From a virus, in IMG/VR virus record IMGVR_UViG_3300025117_000241, positions 1 through 22,029 of that record: a DNA stretch of 22,029 bases; one strand, written 5' to 3'. Positions 11,493-18,060 of the stretch are shown piece by piece. The notes under the pieces were generated by a model. The model saw only the letters and a program-made list of their open reading frames with translations, searched no databases and had not been told where the DNA came from. The position numbers and the translations under genes were made by a program. Numbering within the stretch: position 1 is the stretch's first letter; each line of letters opens with the position of its first letter.

Positions 11493-12008
11493 ATGTCATA
11501 TTCTTCCGCGTCTGACGTTGCCATTTTAACGCCTCACCTCCTCGGTACAGCGTCCGACTTCACTACCTCGACCTCCCCTACTCTTGCGGCTGTCAACTCG
11601 TGGCTGTCCTCAGGTTGTGCTGTTATCAATGGTAAACTCGCGGCACACGGCTACGGTGCGATACCCGCTGGTAATGCCGTCTATGGTATTGCGCAACAGG
11701 CTGAGGCAACCTATGGCGCGTGGTTTGCCGAACGCTCGCGCCTCTCTGCGCGTGTGGCGCGCGATGAAAACACCCGTGATACCGCGTTTCGCAAGGACTT
11801 CTTCGACTTGCTCAACCAACTTGTAAGTATAGACCTGACAACGGTTGGCGTGTCGAGAACGAGTGCGCCACCAGCCACATACGCAGGAGGTGTGTCAATT
11901 GCGGATAAGGAAGCGAATGAGGGTGACTCGGACATTGTACAAGGAAGATTCAGGCGAGGAATTTTTAGGAATACCGAGGCGTTGACGCCGAGTACAAGCG
12001 GGAGTTAG
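11493..12008 (+). CDS. Head-tail adaptor/connector protein
   Basis: The 171-residue protein begins YSSASDVAILTPHLLG, then SDFTTSTSPTLAAVNSWLSS, INGKLAAHGYGAIPAGN. This is the N-terminal pattern of small helical head-tail adaptors (gp6/gp15-like: 'Y.s..dV..l.p......df...t.PT...v...l......i...l...GY..P'). A middle helix (FAERSRLSARVARDENTRDT) and a polar tail (VQGRFRRGIFRNTEALTPST) follow. Such proteins form a ring under the portal that seals the head and receives the tail. The gene comes after the head genes and, apart from inserted genes, before the tail completion gene at 15309, which fits. Confidence 0.7.
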   Translation: MSYSSASDVAILTPHLLGTASDFTTSTSPTLAAVNSWLSSGCAVINGKLAAHGYGAIPAGNAVYGIAQQAEATYGAWFAERSRLSARVARDENTRDTAFRKDFFDLLNQLVSIDLTTVGVSRTSAPPATYAGGVSIADKEANEGDSDIVQGRFRRGIFRNTEALTPSTSGS

Positions 12009-12014
12009 GCTATA

Positions 12015-12539
12015 CTATTCTATCCATTGGTATCCTAGTAGGATGTTGCTTGCTTGAGATTTCTTGATACCGAATTTGTCTGCTAATTCTTGCTTGGTAT
12101 ATTTTCCAGTGGAAAACAGTTGTCGCATCTCTCTTACTTTTTCCCAAGTCATAATAGAACGACCATTGTTTTCACCAGTATTGTCCCTATCGAATATACC
12201 AAATACTTTCCCTAGTTCGTGACGTGCGTGAAGCGTGTTTCTTGAACGGGTAACACACTCAAGGTTAGATAAACGGTTATCAGACTTGATACCGTTCTTG
12301 TGATTTATCTCATAGTCATTTGGAATTTCTTGACCAGAAGCCAGCCAGATAAATCTGTGTGCTAGAATAGAATGATTTCTGGCGGAAAGATTGCAGTATC
12401 CGTTACCTTGTTTAGAACGCATTTCTCTATGTTTACCAGAGAGATATGAGAAGATTTTTCCAGTATCAAAGTCTATCTCAAACAAGCTATTATGATAGAG
12501 AGCGAGGAAGACTTGTTCACTTTCCCATCTGCGTTTCAT
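12015..12539 (-). CDS. HNH homing endonuclease with C-terminal HTH
   Basis: The central part reads ILAHRFIWLASGQEIPNDYE, INHKNGIKSDNRLSNLECVT, RSRNTLHA: the HNH motif with H of 'HRFIW', 'INHKNG' and final N/H, zinc or magnesium dependent. The C-terminus KYTKQELADKFGIKKSQASN is a HTH DNA-binding module usual in such free-standing endonucleases. I place the start at ATG 12539 (MKRRWESEQVFLALYHNSLF) and not at 12578, because AGAAGGGA is seven bases upstream and the -10 box lies between the two ATGs. It gives 174 residues. It stands alone on the reverse strand inside the late operon, seven bases from the adaptor stop, a typical selfish insertion. Such enzymes cut an empty allele and are copied into it by repair. 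Confidence 0.88.
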   Translation of the reverse strand: MKRRWESEQVFLALYHNSLFEIDFDTGKIFSYLSGKHREMRSKQGNGYCNLSARNHSILAHRFIWLASGQEIPNDYEINHKNGIKSDNRLSNLECVTRSRNTLHARHELGKVFGIFDRDNTGENNGRSIMTWEKVREMRQLFSTGKYTKQELADKFGIKKSQASNILLGYQWIE

Positions 12540-12560
12540 GGAGGAGTCCCTTCTCCACTC

Positions 12561-12589
12561 ATTATAAGACAGTTTCATTGGACTGTCAA
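12561..12589 (-). promoter_or_regulatory. Perfect consensus sigma70 promoter of the HNH gene
   Basis: On the minus strand: TTGACA (12589-12584), 17-bp spacer, TATAAT (12566-12561), a full match to the sigma70 consensus. Start of transcription is expected near 12554, leaving a leader of about 15 bases with the AGAAGGGA site. This rules out the upstream ATG at 12578 as the main start. Confidence 0.85.
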
Positions 12590-12610
12590 TATGAAGGGGG
12601 GTGATTTCTA

Positions 12611-12685
12611 ATGGCAGTTCCTACTCGTGGCACACACATCACATATTTATATGCTGATAGCGACGCAGAATGGAACTGCTCTTGA
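12611..12685 (+). pseudogene. Displaced N-terminus of the glycosyltransferase-like gene
   Basis: ATG 12611 follows a very G-rich ribosome site (GGGGGGTGAT ends nine or fewer bases away). It encodes MAVPTRGTHITYLYADSDAE then WNCS before TGA at 12683. The segment 'ITYLYADSDAEWNCS' looks like the first beta strand of a glycosyltransferase, and the next frame continues at once with TEWRAKIPSDSLN. A -1 shift, or removal of a five-base TGACT, joins them into one protein. So the intact gene probably started here. Confidence 0.6.
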
Positions 12686-13935
12686 CTGAATGGCGAGCAA
12701 AAATACCCTCTGACAGTCTGAACGCCGAGCACGAGGCTGGTCGCACGCCTCACACGGCACAGTTGGTTTATCTTCCAACCGCGCTAGACTTCAACCACCC
12801 CAAGGTTCATCAGATACTTGGGAAGGCAGATGTGCTGGTATTCCAGCGTAACGCGCTTAGCCCCGATGTATGGGCCGCGATGGACTATTGGCGCACGCTT
12901 GGTAAAATTGTAACCTTGGACGCCGACGATCATTATTATTGCCTGCCGCCCAGCAACCCGGCGTGGGCTTATTGGATTGCTAACAAGGGCAATATGCCAA
13001 TGTATCCTCCTGACGCACTGATGGAGGGACTGAGGCATGTGGACGCTTTCACATCACCGAGCAAGGTGATGATCAAAGATGTAGAGCATATTGCTCCCGG
13101 CTTCTGGCTACCGAACTGGCCTCGGCGCATGTGGTATGAGAAGTGTGTGCCGAAGCCGTTAGGCTCGCCTGACATTGCGTTCTCGTACTCTGCCGATCCT
13201 CAAAACGCACAGCAGATGTTATTCAACGGGCAGTTTCGTGAGGGAAGTGAGGAGTGGATCGTACTCGGTTGGGGTGGTTCAATTAGCCATGTGGATAGTT
13301 GGGTGTACAGTGGGGCTATTGAGGCATTGGACGTGATGTTCGAGAAGTATCCCAACTTGCGCCTGAAGTTCTGCGGGTATGAGCAACGGTTGGACTATCT
13401 ACTCAACCGATGGGGAGACAGAGTTATTCGACAGATAGGCGTCAAGCCTGAGCATTGGCCATTCGTTGTGAGTACGTTTGACATTGGCCTTGCTCCTTTG
13501 GATATGCGCGTTGTTCCTAGCAACACGGGAAAAGAAGGCGAGACGATGTGGGAGGGTGGCACATACTCCTACGATGAACGACGCTCGTGGCTCAAGGGAA
13601 TAGAGTATATGGCCGCTGGCGTTCCCTGGCTGGCGACTCGTAGCACAACGTATGAAGGCATTGCGCGACATGGTACAATGGTCGAGAACGCAATGGATGA
13701 TCCGAAAGTGAGGACTGAGAATTGGACGAAAGCACTAGACTCGGCGATACAGAACCTACCCGCACGCAAGATACTGGCGATGGAAAAGAAGAAGTGGGCA
13801 TTACGCAAAATGTGCATGGAGGCGAGGGTGAACGAGTACGTCGAGACCTACGAGAGGATCGGCAACCTCAAGCAGACGAGACGCGGAACACTGCCGGGGG
13901 TGTTCTGGCACAAGCCGGTAGTGGCGACAGCATAA
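12670..13935 (+). CDS. GT-B glycosyltransferase-like protein (GT4 type)
   Basis: The 421 residues include KADVLVFQRNALSPDVWAAM, GKIVTLDADDHYYCLPPSNP, HVDAFTSPSKVMIKDVEHIA, then the second Rossmann domain: EWIVLGWGGSISHVDSW, LRLKFCGYEQRLDYLLN, FDIGLAPLDMR and SWLKGIEYMAAGVPWLATRS. The last part matches the 'K..EymAaGvP.la' sugar-nucleotide site of GT4 enzymes (the usual Glu-rich motif is GIEYMAAG here). It probably moves a sugar from a nucleotide donor onto an unknown acceptor, perhaps a virion protein or phage DNA. ATG 12670 has no good ribosome site and the true N-terminus seems to lie in another frame from 12611. It follows the homing endonuclease and precedes a second carbohydrate enzyme. 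Confidence 0.75.
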   Translation: MELLLTEWRAKIPSDSLNAEHEAGRTPHTAQLVYLPTALDFNHPKVHQILGKADVLVFQRNALSPDVWAAMDYWRTLGKIVTLDADDHYYCLPPSNPAWAYWIANKGNMPMYPPDALMEGLRHVDAFTSPSKVMIKDVEHIAPGFWLPNWPRRMWYEKCVPKPLGSPDIAFSYSADPQNAQQMLFNGQFREGSEEWIVLGWGGSISHVDSWVYSGAIEALDVMFEKYPNLRLKFCGYEQRLDYLLNRWGDRVIRQIGVKPEHWPFVVSTFDIGLAPLDMRVVPSNTGKEGETMWEGGTYSYDERRSWLKGIEYMAAGVPWLATRSTTYEGIARHGTMVENAMDDPKVRTENWTKALDSAIQNLPARKILAMEKKKWALRKMCMEARVNEYVETYERIGNLKQTRRGTLPGVFWHKPVVATA

Positions 13936-13976
13936 CTGATCCCGCCTCGTACATTGCGCGTAACTGGTATCGTGGG

Positions 13977-14084
13977 ATGAAACTTGAGTACAGCGGGGTA
14001 GACTTCGGCAAGTGCATGGAATACGATGTGCTACAGGTTGTCAACCGAACAGTGGTGAAACAGAAGAATGAGCGAGAACAATAG
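13977..14084 (+). CDS. Very small protein between the two carbohydrate enzymes
   Basis: MKLEYSGVDFGKCMEYDVLQ, then VVNRTVVKQK, stops at 14084 and overlaps the next start by 17 bases. In-frame sequence upstream of the ATG (ITDPASYIARNWYRG) still reads as good protein back to about 13932, so the true start may be a non-ATG codon inside the end of the glycosyltransferase gene (for example CTG near 13905). The ribosome site for 13977 is weak. The pattern looks genuine but no family is recognised. Confidence 0.45.
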   Translation: MKLEYSGVDFGKCMEYDVLQVVNRTVVKQKNEREQ

Positions 14085-15309
14085 CCAACGTCCCACCCTG
14101 CTTATGCTCGGTGGTCACACCCTACAACCGTTGTGGCAACCGCTAAGTGATACCTACGATATTTGTATGGTACACCCTCAGTCATCGGCGCTGATGACCG
14201 AGATGGGTATACAAGGTGCGTTTGGCATACAGAAGTATCTCAACGCTGAGATACAAGAGGAAGCAACGAACATCGCCTATCGCATTGCGACAAAGGTACA
14301 CCAACAGTCGGCTTCATTAGTGTCAGTTATACACGAAGCCTTTGGCGAGAGCGTACCCGACAATTTTGCGCCAGACAAAGTGGCCGACTGGTTTCCCGCG
14401 ATGGTTGGCGAGCACGTGCGACAAGAGGCATTGATTCTCAACATGCTTGATGCGCTGAAGAACGATAGGCATATATCTGGTTGTGTGGTGCATGAGGATG
14501 TGACACCTGATGCGCGAGCGGTTGTGCTCTGGTGCAAGGTAAAAGGTATTCCAACAGTGCATGTGCCACATGCCAATTGCTTTTACATCGGTGAGGAGTG
14601 GGATATACACACTGAGAGCATATCGGACTGCATTGCGGCAGCAGGTGAATACATGTATGAGTTCTATGTCAAGTGGGGATACCCATCTGAGCGAGTGCGG
14701 GTGTGCGGTCAGCCACAACTAGATTCATGGTATGGACTCAACCCTCCATCTCGCACCGAGTCTAGGCGAGTGCTAGGCATAGACGATGGCACATTCTTGC
14801 TGGTGTACGCAACCTCGTGGGGACAACTCACCTCCGCTAGAGGCGACTTTGACGCAGAGTATGAGAACTCATTGCGCGAGGTTATTGAAACAACCAAAGA
14901 ACTAGGTGCAACACTGTGCATAAAGATGCACCCTAGCGAAATGCAGAACCAAGAGCAGGTTTACTTGGAGGCCATGAAAAACAATGGCGTGACGGGGTTT
15001 GTCACGCGCCAGTTCAATGAGTATGTGCTGAGGGCGGCAAACGCTCTTGTGGCACATGGGCCAAGCAACATTTGTGTTCAGGCCGCGATACTTGGCTTGC
15101 CAAGTTGTTATCTGCCAACGGAGGGGTTTGAGTTTCCGCGTCCCGGCCCAGTGATGAGCATGATGTCACTCACTCATGCTGTGCGTATATCCCAAATGCT
15201 GGACAAGGGTAAAACTTGGGATATATTCGTGCGACAGATGAATGCCAGTCATGATGTTGGCAACGGTGCGGAACGTGTTGCAGAGTTTGTGCGAGAGGTA
15301 TGCCAGTAA
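14068..15309 (+). CDS. GT-B fold carbohydrate enzyme, CDP-glycerol transferase/epimerase-like
   Basis: The 413 residues show the two-domain GT-B layout. N-terminal: TLLMLGGHTLQPLWQPLSDT, a helical middle, CVVHEDVTPDARAVVLWCKV, IPTVHVPHANCFYIGEEWDI, SISDCIAAAGEYMYEFYVKW, GYPSERVRVCGQPQLDSWY. C-terminal: FLLVYATSWGQLTSARGDF, ATLCIKMHPSEMQNQEQVYL, NALVAHGPSNICVQAAILGL, PSCYLPTEG. 'K.HPsE' and 'vahgpSn...eA...glP..yl' match CDP-glycerol glycerophosphotransferase and polysaccharide synthesis/UDP-GlcNAc 2-epimerase-like enzymes. It probably acts with the preceding glycosyltransferase. Substrate and acceptor cannot be told. It ends overlapping the tail completion gene, so it is in the same late transcript. 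Confidence 0.7.
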   Translation: MSENNSQRPTLLMLGGHTLQPLWQPLSDTYDICMVHPQSSALMTEMGIQGAFGIQKYLNAEIQEEATNIAYRIATKVHQQSASLVSVIHEAFGESVPDNFAPDKVADWFPAMVGEHVRQEALILNMLDALKNDRHISGCVVHEDVTPDARAVVLWCKVKGIPTVHVPHANCFYIGEEWDIHTESISDCIAAAGEYMYEFYVKWGYPSERVRVCGQPQLDSWYGLNPPSRTESRRVLGIDDGTFLLVYATSWGQLTSARGDFDAEYENSLREVIETTKELGATLCIKMHPSEMQNQEQVYLEAMKNNGVTGFVTRQFNEYVLRAANALVAHGPSNICVQAAILGLPSCYLPTEGFEFPRPGPVMSMMSLTHAVRISQMLDKGKTWDIFVRQMNASHDVGNGAERVAEFVREVCQ

Positions 15310-15842
15310 TGGTAAGGATCACAATTGACATCTCCGAGATCAAGGCTGTTATTGCCAATCTCGGTCGTGCGCCACAGTGGATGCCAAAGGAGATAGATCG
15401 TGTCTTTCCCATACTTGGCAAGAAGGTCAAAGACATCATGGCTGATCAACTTGGCAAGCGGAGTTGGAGTGGGAAACTGGCAGGGAGTGTGCAGGACAAT
15501 TACGATGCAGGCACAAAGACATTGACTATCGGGCCAACTCGCAAGTGGAAGGACAAAGATGCTGGCATGGTTCATCAACTTGGCACAGGGCCGTATCCAA
15601 ATACCAAGAAACCGCCTTGGCTACCGATCAAACAATGGGCTGAGGATCGAGGACGCGATCCTCGAAAGACCTATGTGAAGATATGGTTAGCAGGCGTATC
15701 GCCTCATCCATTCCTTATGGAAACAATGAACCGTCCCGACTTTCAAGCCGCACTGGAAGATGCCGCACAGAAACTTGGTGTGAATATCGCGGCACAGGCA
15801 GTAGCGGGTGACAAAACATTGGGTGTAGGGATAACAGAATGA
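15309..15842 (+). CDS. Tail completion protein (HK97 gp10 / virion morphogenesis type)
   Basis: The 177-residue protein has VRITIDISEIKAVIANLGRA, PKEIDRVFPILGKKVKDIMA, DQLGKRSWSGKLAGSVQDNY, MVHQLGTGPYPNTKKPPWLP and VSPHPFLMETMNRPDF. This is the gp10-like pattern: N-terminal helix, 'TG.L..si' (here SGKLAGSV), 'yA...h.Gt' (here MVHQLGTG) and the end 'p.pFl.pA.......'. Such proteins help join tail to head. ATG 15309 shares a base with the previous stop (TAATG) and has GAGAGG ten bases upstream. ATG 15300 is an alternative but its ribosome site would be too close. Confidence 0.75.
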   Translation: MVRITIDISEIKAVIANLGRAPQWMPKEIDRVFPILGKKVKDIMADQLGKRSWSGKLAGSVQDNYDAGTKTLTIGPTRKWKDKDAGMVHQLGTGPYPNTKKPPWLPIKQWAEDRGRDPRKTYVKIWLAGVSPHPFLMETMNRPDFQAALEDAAQKLGVNIAAQAVAGDKTLGVGITE

Positions 15843-16288
15843 GTCTCGCCAGCACACGTGCCGGTTTCTACACACACATTACAAGTTGTGGGCCGTATCT
15901 CTCAAGCGAGATAAGCGCGTGTGACTACGGAATAATCGAGCGCACCTCTGGTTGCGCTATCATCTTCACGCCAACCGGTGAACATGTCAATGAACCATTG
16001 ACTCATTCTGGCACAGGTATCACCGTCTCGCACATGACGACGTGGCATATCACGGGTGAGTTGTACATTCGCTTTACTGGTGACTCGCCTGCGTTTCTCT
16101 CCAAGGTGTGGGGAGGCATTGACGATATACAAACGACGATCAACAAAGACGTATCTCTTGGCAACAGTGTAGACTTCGCCTATCTCAGTAGCATGAGTTA
16201 CGATGTGAACCGAGGATATGAAATTGGTGGGTTTGACTACGGCGTGATAGGCTTTGTTGTTACCTGTCAGGACTTGATACCACAATAG
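15839..16288 (+). CDS. Tail terminator-like / minor tail protein
   Basis: ATG 15839 overlaps the previous stop (ATGA). The 149-residue protein has GFYTHITSCGPYLSSEISAC, CAIIFTPTGEHVNEPLTHSG, TVSHMTTWHITGELYIRFTG, LSKVWGGIDDIQTTINKDVS, GGFDYGVIGFVVTCQDL. A strand-rich fold with 'i.a.lyi' in the middle and a final strand 'G.....v.....' fits tail terminators of gpU/gp17 type, which cap the tail tube after it reaches full length. The position after a gp10-like gene and before the tube gene is the usual one. Sequence support for the family is moderate. Confidence 0.6.
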   Translation: MSLASTRAGFYTHITSCGPYLSSEISACDYGIIERTSGCAIIFTPTGEHVNEPLTHSGTGITVSHMTTWHITGELYIRFTGDSPAFLSKVWGGIDDIQTTINKDVSLGNSVDFAYLSSMSYDVNRGYEIGGFDYGVIGFVVTCQDLIPQ

Positions 16289-16304
16289 GCAATAGGGTGA
16301 GGGT

Positions 16305-17162
16305 ATGGCTAAAGCAGATCGCACAACACTCAAGAGTTACTTTGAAACCGGCGACCGACCAACACAGGCTCAGTTCATTGATCTAATTGACTCGTCAATT
16401 GATATTATGATTGCTGGTCAGACGCCGTTACAGGCTACCGCCTCTCTTGCGGCTGGCACGGGAATTAGCCTTGCTCAAAGCGGTAGCACTATTACTGTTA
16501 CCAGTACCGTTACATCGTTTGCCATTGCCGCCAGCGAACAGGCAGATCTAAGTTCTACCGCCTCCATTCAGGCGGGCGATGGAGTAGAATTAAGTCAGAC
16601 AGGTAGTGTGATAAAGTTCACTGGTTTGTCCATTGCGGCCAGTGGTGCGGCCTCGCTCACCAAGTCAGCATGTTTTCAAGCAGGCGATGGGATCGCACTG
16701 GCACAAACGGGTAGCATTATCAAATTCACTGGCTTATCTATTGCCGCAAGCCTTTCCACATCGCTGACACAAACTGCTTGCTTTCAAGCGCCTACGGCTT
16801 GCGGGTTGACCATTTCCCAAAGTGGCAGTGTGATCACACACGGTGTTGGTAATGACTATCGTATCAAAGCGTGGATCAACTTCGATGGACAATTGGGTAC
16901 ACCAACTGCACGCGCCAGTTTCAACGTAGACAGCATTACCGATAATGGCACTGGTCAATATACGATCAACTTCATTACTCCCTTTGCCAATGCGAACTAC
17001 GTAGCCGTTGGCACATGCGCCTCTCCCGAAGGCGGGGCTATTGTTGTTGCCTCAGTTGCGCTGCCAACAACCACCGCTTACCGTTTTGAGACACGCACTG
17101 TCGGCGCTGGCGCGCCAGTGGACAAGGCCTGGATCAACATGATATTCATAGGCGATCAGTAA
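16305..17162 (+). CDS. Fibre-like protein with 36-residue internal repeats
   Basis: The 285 residues start with TTLKSYFETGDRPTQAQFID, a segment common at the N-terminus of phage fibre proteins ('LK..FetGd.Pt...F.dLIDS'). About residues 49-175 are repeats: AGDGVELSQTGSVIKFTGLS starts at residue 90 and AGDGIALAQTGSIIKFTGLS at 126, with more worn copies before and after. The end, DYRIKAWINFDGQLGTPTA, ASFNVDSITDNGTGQYTINF, PFANANYVAVGTC, is a well-known C-terminal fibre domain ('kaWvnFng....i..s.nVssitdnGtGdYtvnF...m.danY'). It probably forms a trimeric fibre that contacts a receptor. Its place between tail terminator and tail tube is unusual. Confidence 0.75.
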   Translation: MAKADRTTLKSYFETGDRPTQAQFIDLIDSSIDIMIAGQTPLQATASLAAGTGISLAQSGSTITVTSTVTSFAIAASEQADLSSTASIQAGDGVELSQTGSVIKFTGLSIAASGAASLTKSACFQAGDGIALAQTGSIIKFTGLSIAASLSTSLTQTACFQAPTACGLTISQSGSVITHGVGNDYRIKAWINFDGQLGTPTARASFNVDSITDNGTGQYTINFITPFANANYVAVGTCASPEGGAIVVASVALPTTTAYRFETRTVGAGAPVDKAWINMIFIGDQ

Positions 17163-17164
17163 CC

Positions 17165-17204
17165 AAGCATTCAGTTCAAGCATTCAGTCTAAGCATGGTA
17201 TAAT
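17165..17204 (+). promoter_or_regulatory. Promoter with 13-bp direct repeats upstream of the tail operon
   Basis: AAGCATTCAGT occurs at 17165 and 17178 and the shorter AAGCAT at 17191, exactly 13 bases apart. TATAAT follows at 17199-17204. The -35 region (TTCAAG, 17175-17180, 18-bp spacer) is poor, and it lies inside the repeats, as expected where an activator replaces -35 contact. Confidence 0.55.
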
Positions 17205-17214
17205 AGTACGAGCA

Positions 17215-17281
17215 TCCCGCACATCTGGCGGGACAAGTAGCGGAAACGTATGCGCCGACACAGTTTGGCGCATTTTGCTTT
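17215..17281 (+). terminator. Two leader hairpins, the second terminator-like
   Basis: TCCCGC (17215-17220) pairs with GCGGGA (17228-17233). ATGCGCC (17250-17256) pairs with GGCGCAT (17267-17273), followed by TTTGCTTT. The AAGGAGG ribosome site (17282-17288) begins at once. Being downstream of a promoter and upstream of the gene, the second may be an attenuator. Confidence 0.5.
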
Positions 17282-17296
17282 AAGGAGGCACAACAA

Positions 17297-17716
17297 ATGA
17301 CTCAAGTTCACGGACGCAATTTGGTTCTACAACTCTTCCCATCAGGTGCGGCTTCGCTGAATGTTTCGGGTGATATGAACAGCGCAAACCTCACTTGGTC
17401 ACGCAACAACCCAGAAACAACCACATTTGGGAAGGATACTGTTCAGCGTATCGCCGGTCTACGTGACTACACGCTGGACTTTGCCGGTATCTGGAACAGC
17501 GGTAGCGTTGCGGTTGACGTTCTAGCAACCGAAATAGCGGCCTCAACCAATACATTGTTTAGGCTTGCGCCAGCAAGTGTGGCGGGTAGTCCAATGTACA
17601 CGGGTTGCGGACTGCTCTCGAACTGGAATGTCACCGGGCCTGTTGGCGGGCCAATAGCGATGTCATTCACAGTGCAGTCTGGTGCGGGATCGCTCACGAC
17701 AACCGGTGCTGTCTAA
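17297..17716 (+). CDS. Tail tube (major tail) protein
   Basis: The 139-residue protein has VHGRNLVLQLFPSGAASLNV, SGDMNSANLTWSRNNPETTT, FGKDTVQRIAGLRDYTLDFA, NTLFRLAPASVAGSPMYTGC and GGPIAMSFTVQSGAGSL. The pattern 'G.....v.........i......sa.l....e..e.T.fg......i.Gl.d.tl...g' is that of small siphoviral tail tube proteins, which stack as hexamer rings. AAGGAGG eight bases upstream is one of the strongest ribosome sites in the window, as expected for an abundant protein. It opens the tail operon behind the 17165-17204 promoter and is followed by the chaperone genes, the usual order. Confidence 0.8.
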   Translation: MTQVHGRNLVLQLFPSGAASLNVSGDMNSANLTWSRNNPETTTFGKDTVQRIAGLRDYTLDFAGIWNSGSVAVDVLATEIAASTNTLFRLAPASVAGSPMYTGCGLLSNWNVTGPVGGPIAMSFTVQSGAGSLTTTGAV

Positions 17717-17751
17717 ACGCACAATTTACGTCTCAATAAGGAGGTCAGCGC

Positions 17752-18060
17752 ATGGCTGACAACAAGAAAGTCCTCAACGGGGATGAAAACATTTGGGTTG
17801 TTTTCAAGCCTAGTGGCTATCCTTTTCGTCTATCGCGTCAGTTGAAAGAAGCGACACGCGAGAACGAGATACTTGATACTATCCTCCCGTACATTAGCGC
17901 GTGTAAATTGCCAAGGGTGGACGGCACACTGCTTGAGGCTGAAACACTCTCCAATAAAGAATTGCTAGACGAAGTGGATGAGCAGATCGTCGTAGCGATC
18001 ATTCGCGCGTTCTACGAGTTTCGACAGGAGAGGATGTACCAGCCTGTCTCCCCAAACTAA
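17752..18060 (+). CDS. Tail assembly chaperone, upstream frame (lambda gpG analogue)
   Basis: The 102-residue protein NIWVVFKPSGYPFRLSRQLK, then TILPYISACKLPRVDGTLLE, EVDEQIVVAIIRAFYEFRQE, is small and acidic, between the tube and tape measure genes, as chaperones that bind the tape measure are. AAGGAGG (17738-17744) lies seven bases before ATG. The end codons TCC CCA AAC TAA contain the slippery heptamer CCCAAAC (18051-18057) in the correct phase. A -1 shift there would continue into the next gene and give a fused protein of about 192 residues, equal to lambda gpGT. Confidence 0.8.
   Translation: MADNKKVLNGDENIWVVFKPSGYPFRLSRQLKEATRENEILDTILPYISACKLPRVDGTLLEAETLSNKELLDEVDEQIVVAIIRAFYEFRQERMYQPVSPN
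18051..18057 (+). promoter_or_regulatory. Programmed -1 ribosomal frameshift site, CCCAAAC
   Basis: The heptamer reads C CCA AAC in the zero frame, the X XXY YYZ form. Both tRNAs can re-pair on CCC AAA after a one-base slip back. The zero-frame stop TAA follows directly (18058-18060), and the -1 frame is open through 18329. Confidence 0.8.

Noticed and set aside
12540-12578. N-terminal extension of the HNH endonuclease
   Set aside because: The -10 box of a perfect promoter lies inside it, so transcripts would start after this ATG.
12677-12690. prfB-like +1 frameshift at TCT TGA C
   Set aside because: A +1 shift gives GAC followed at once by TGA; only a -1 shift or a five-base deletion joins the frames, and no slippery heptamer exists.
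17165-17196. CRISPR or replication-origin iterons
   Set aside because: Two and a half 13-bp copies without spacers or AT-rich unwinding region; the adjacent TATAAT fits a regulator site better.
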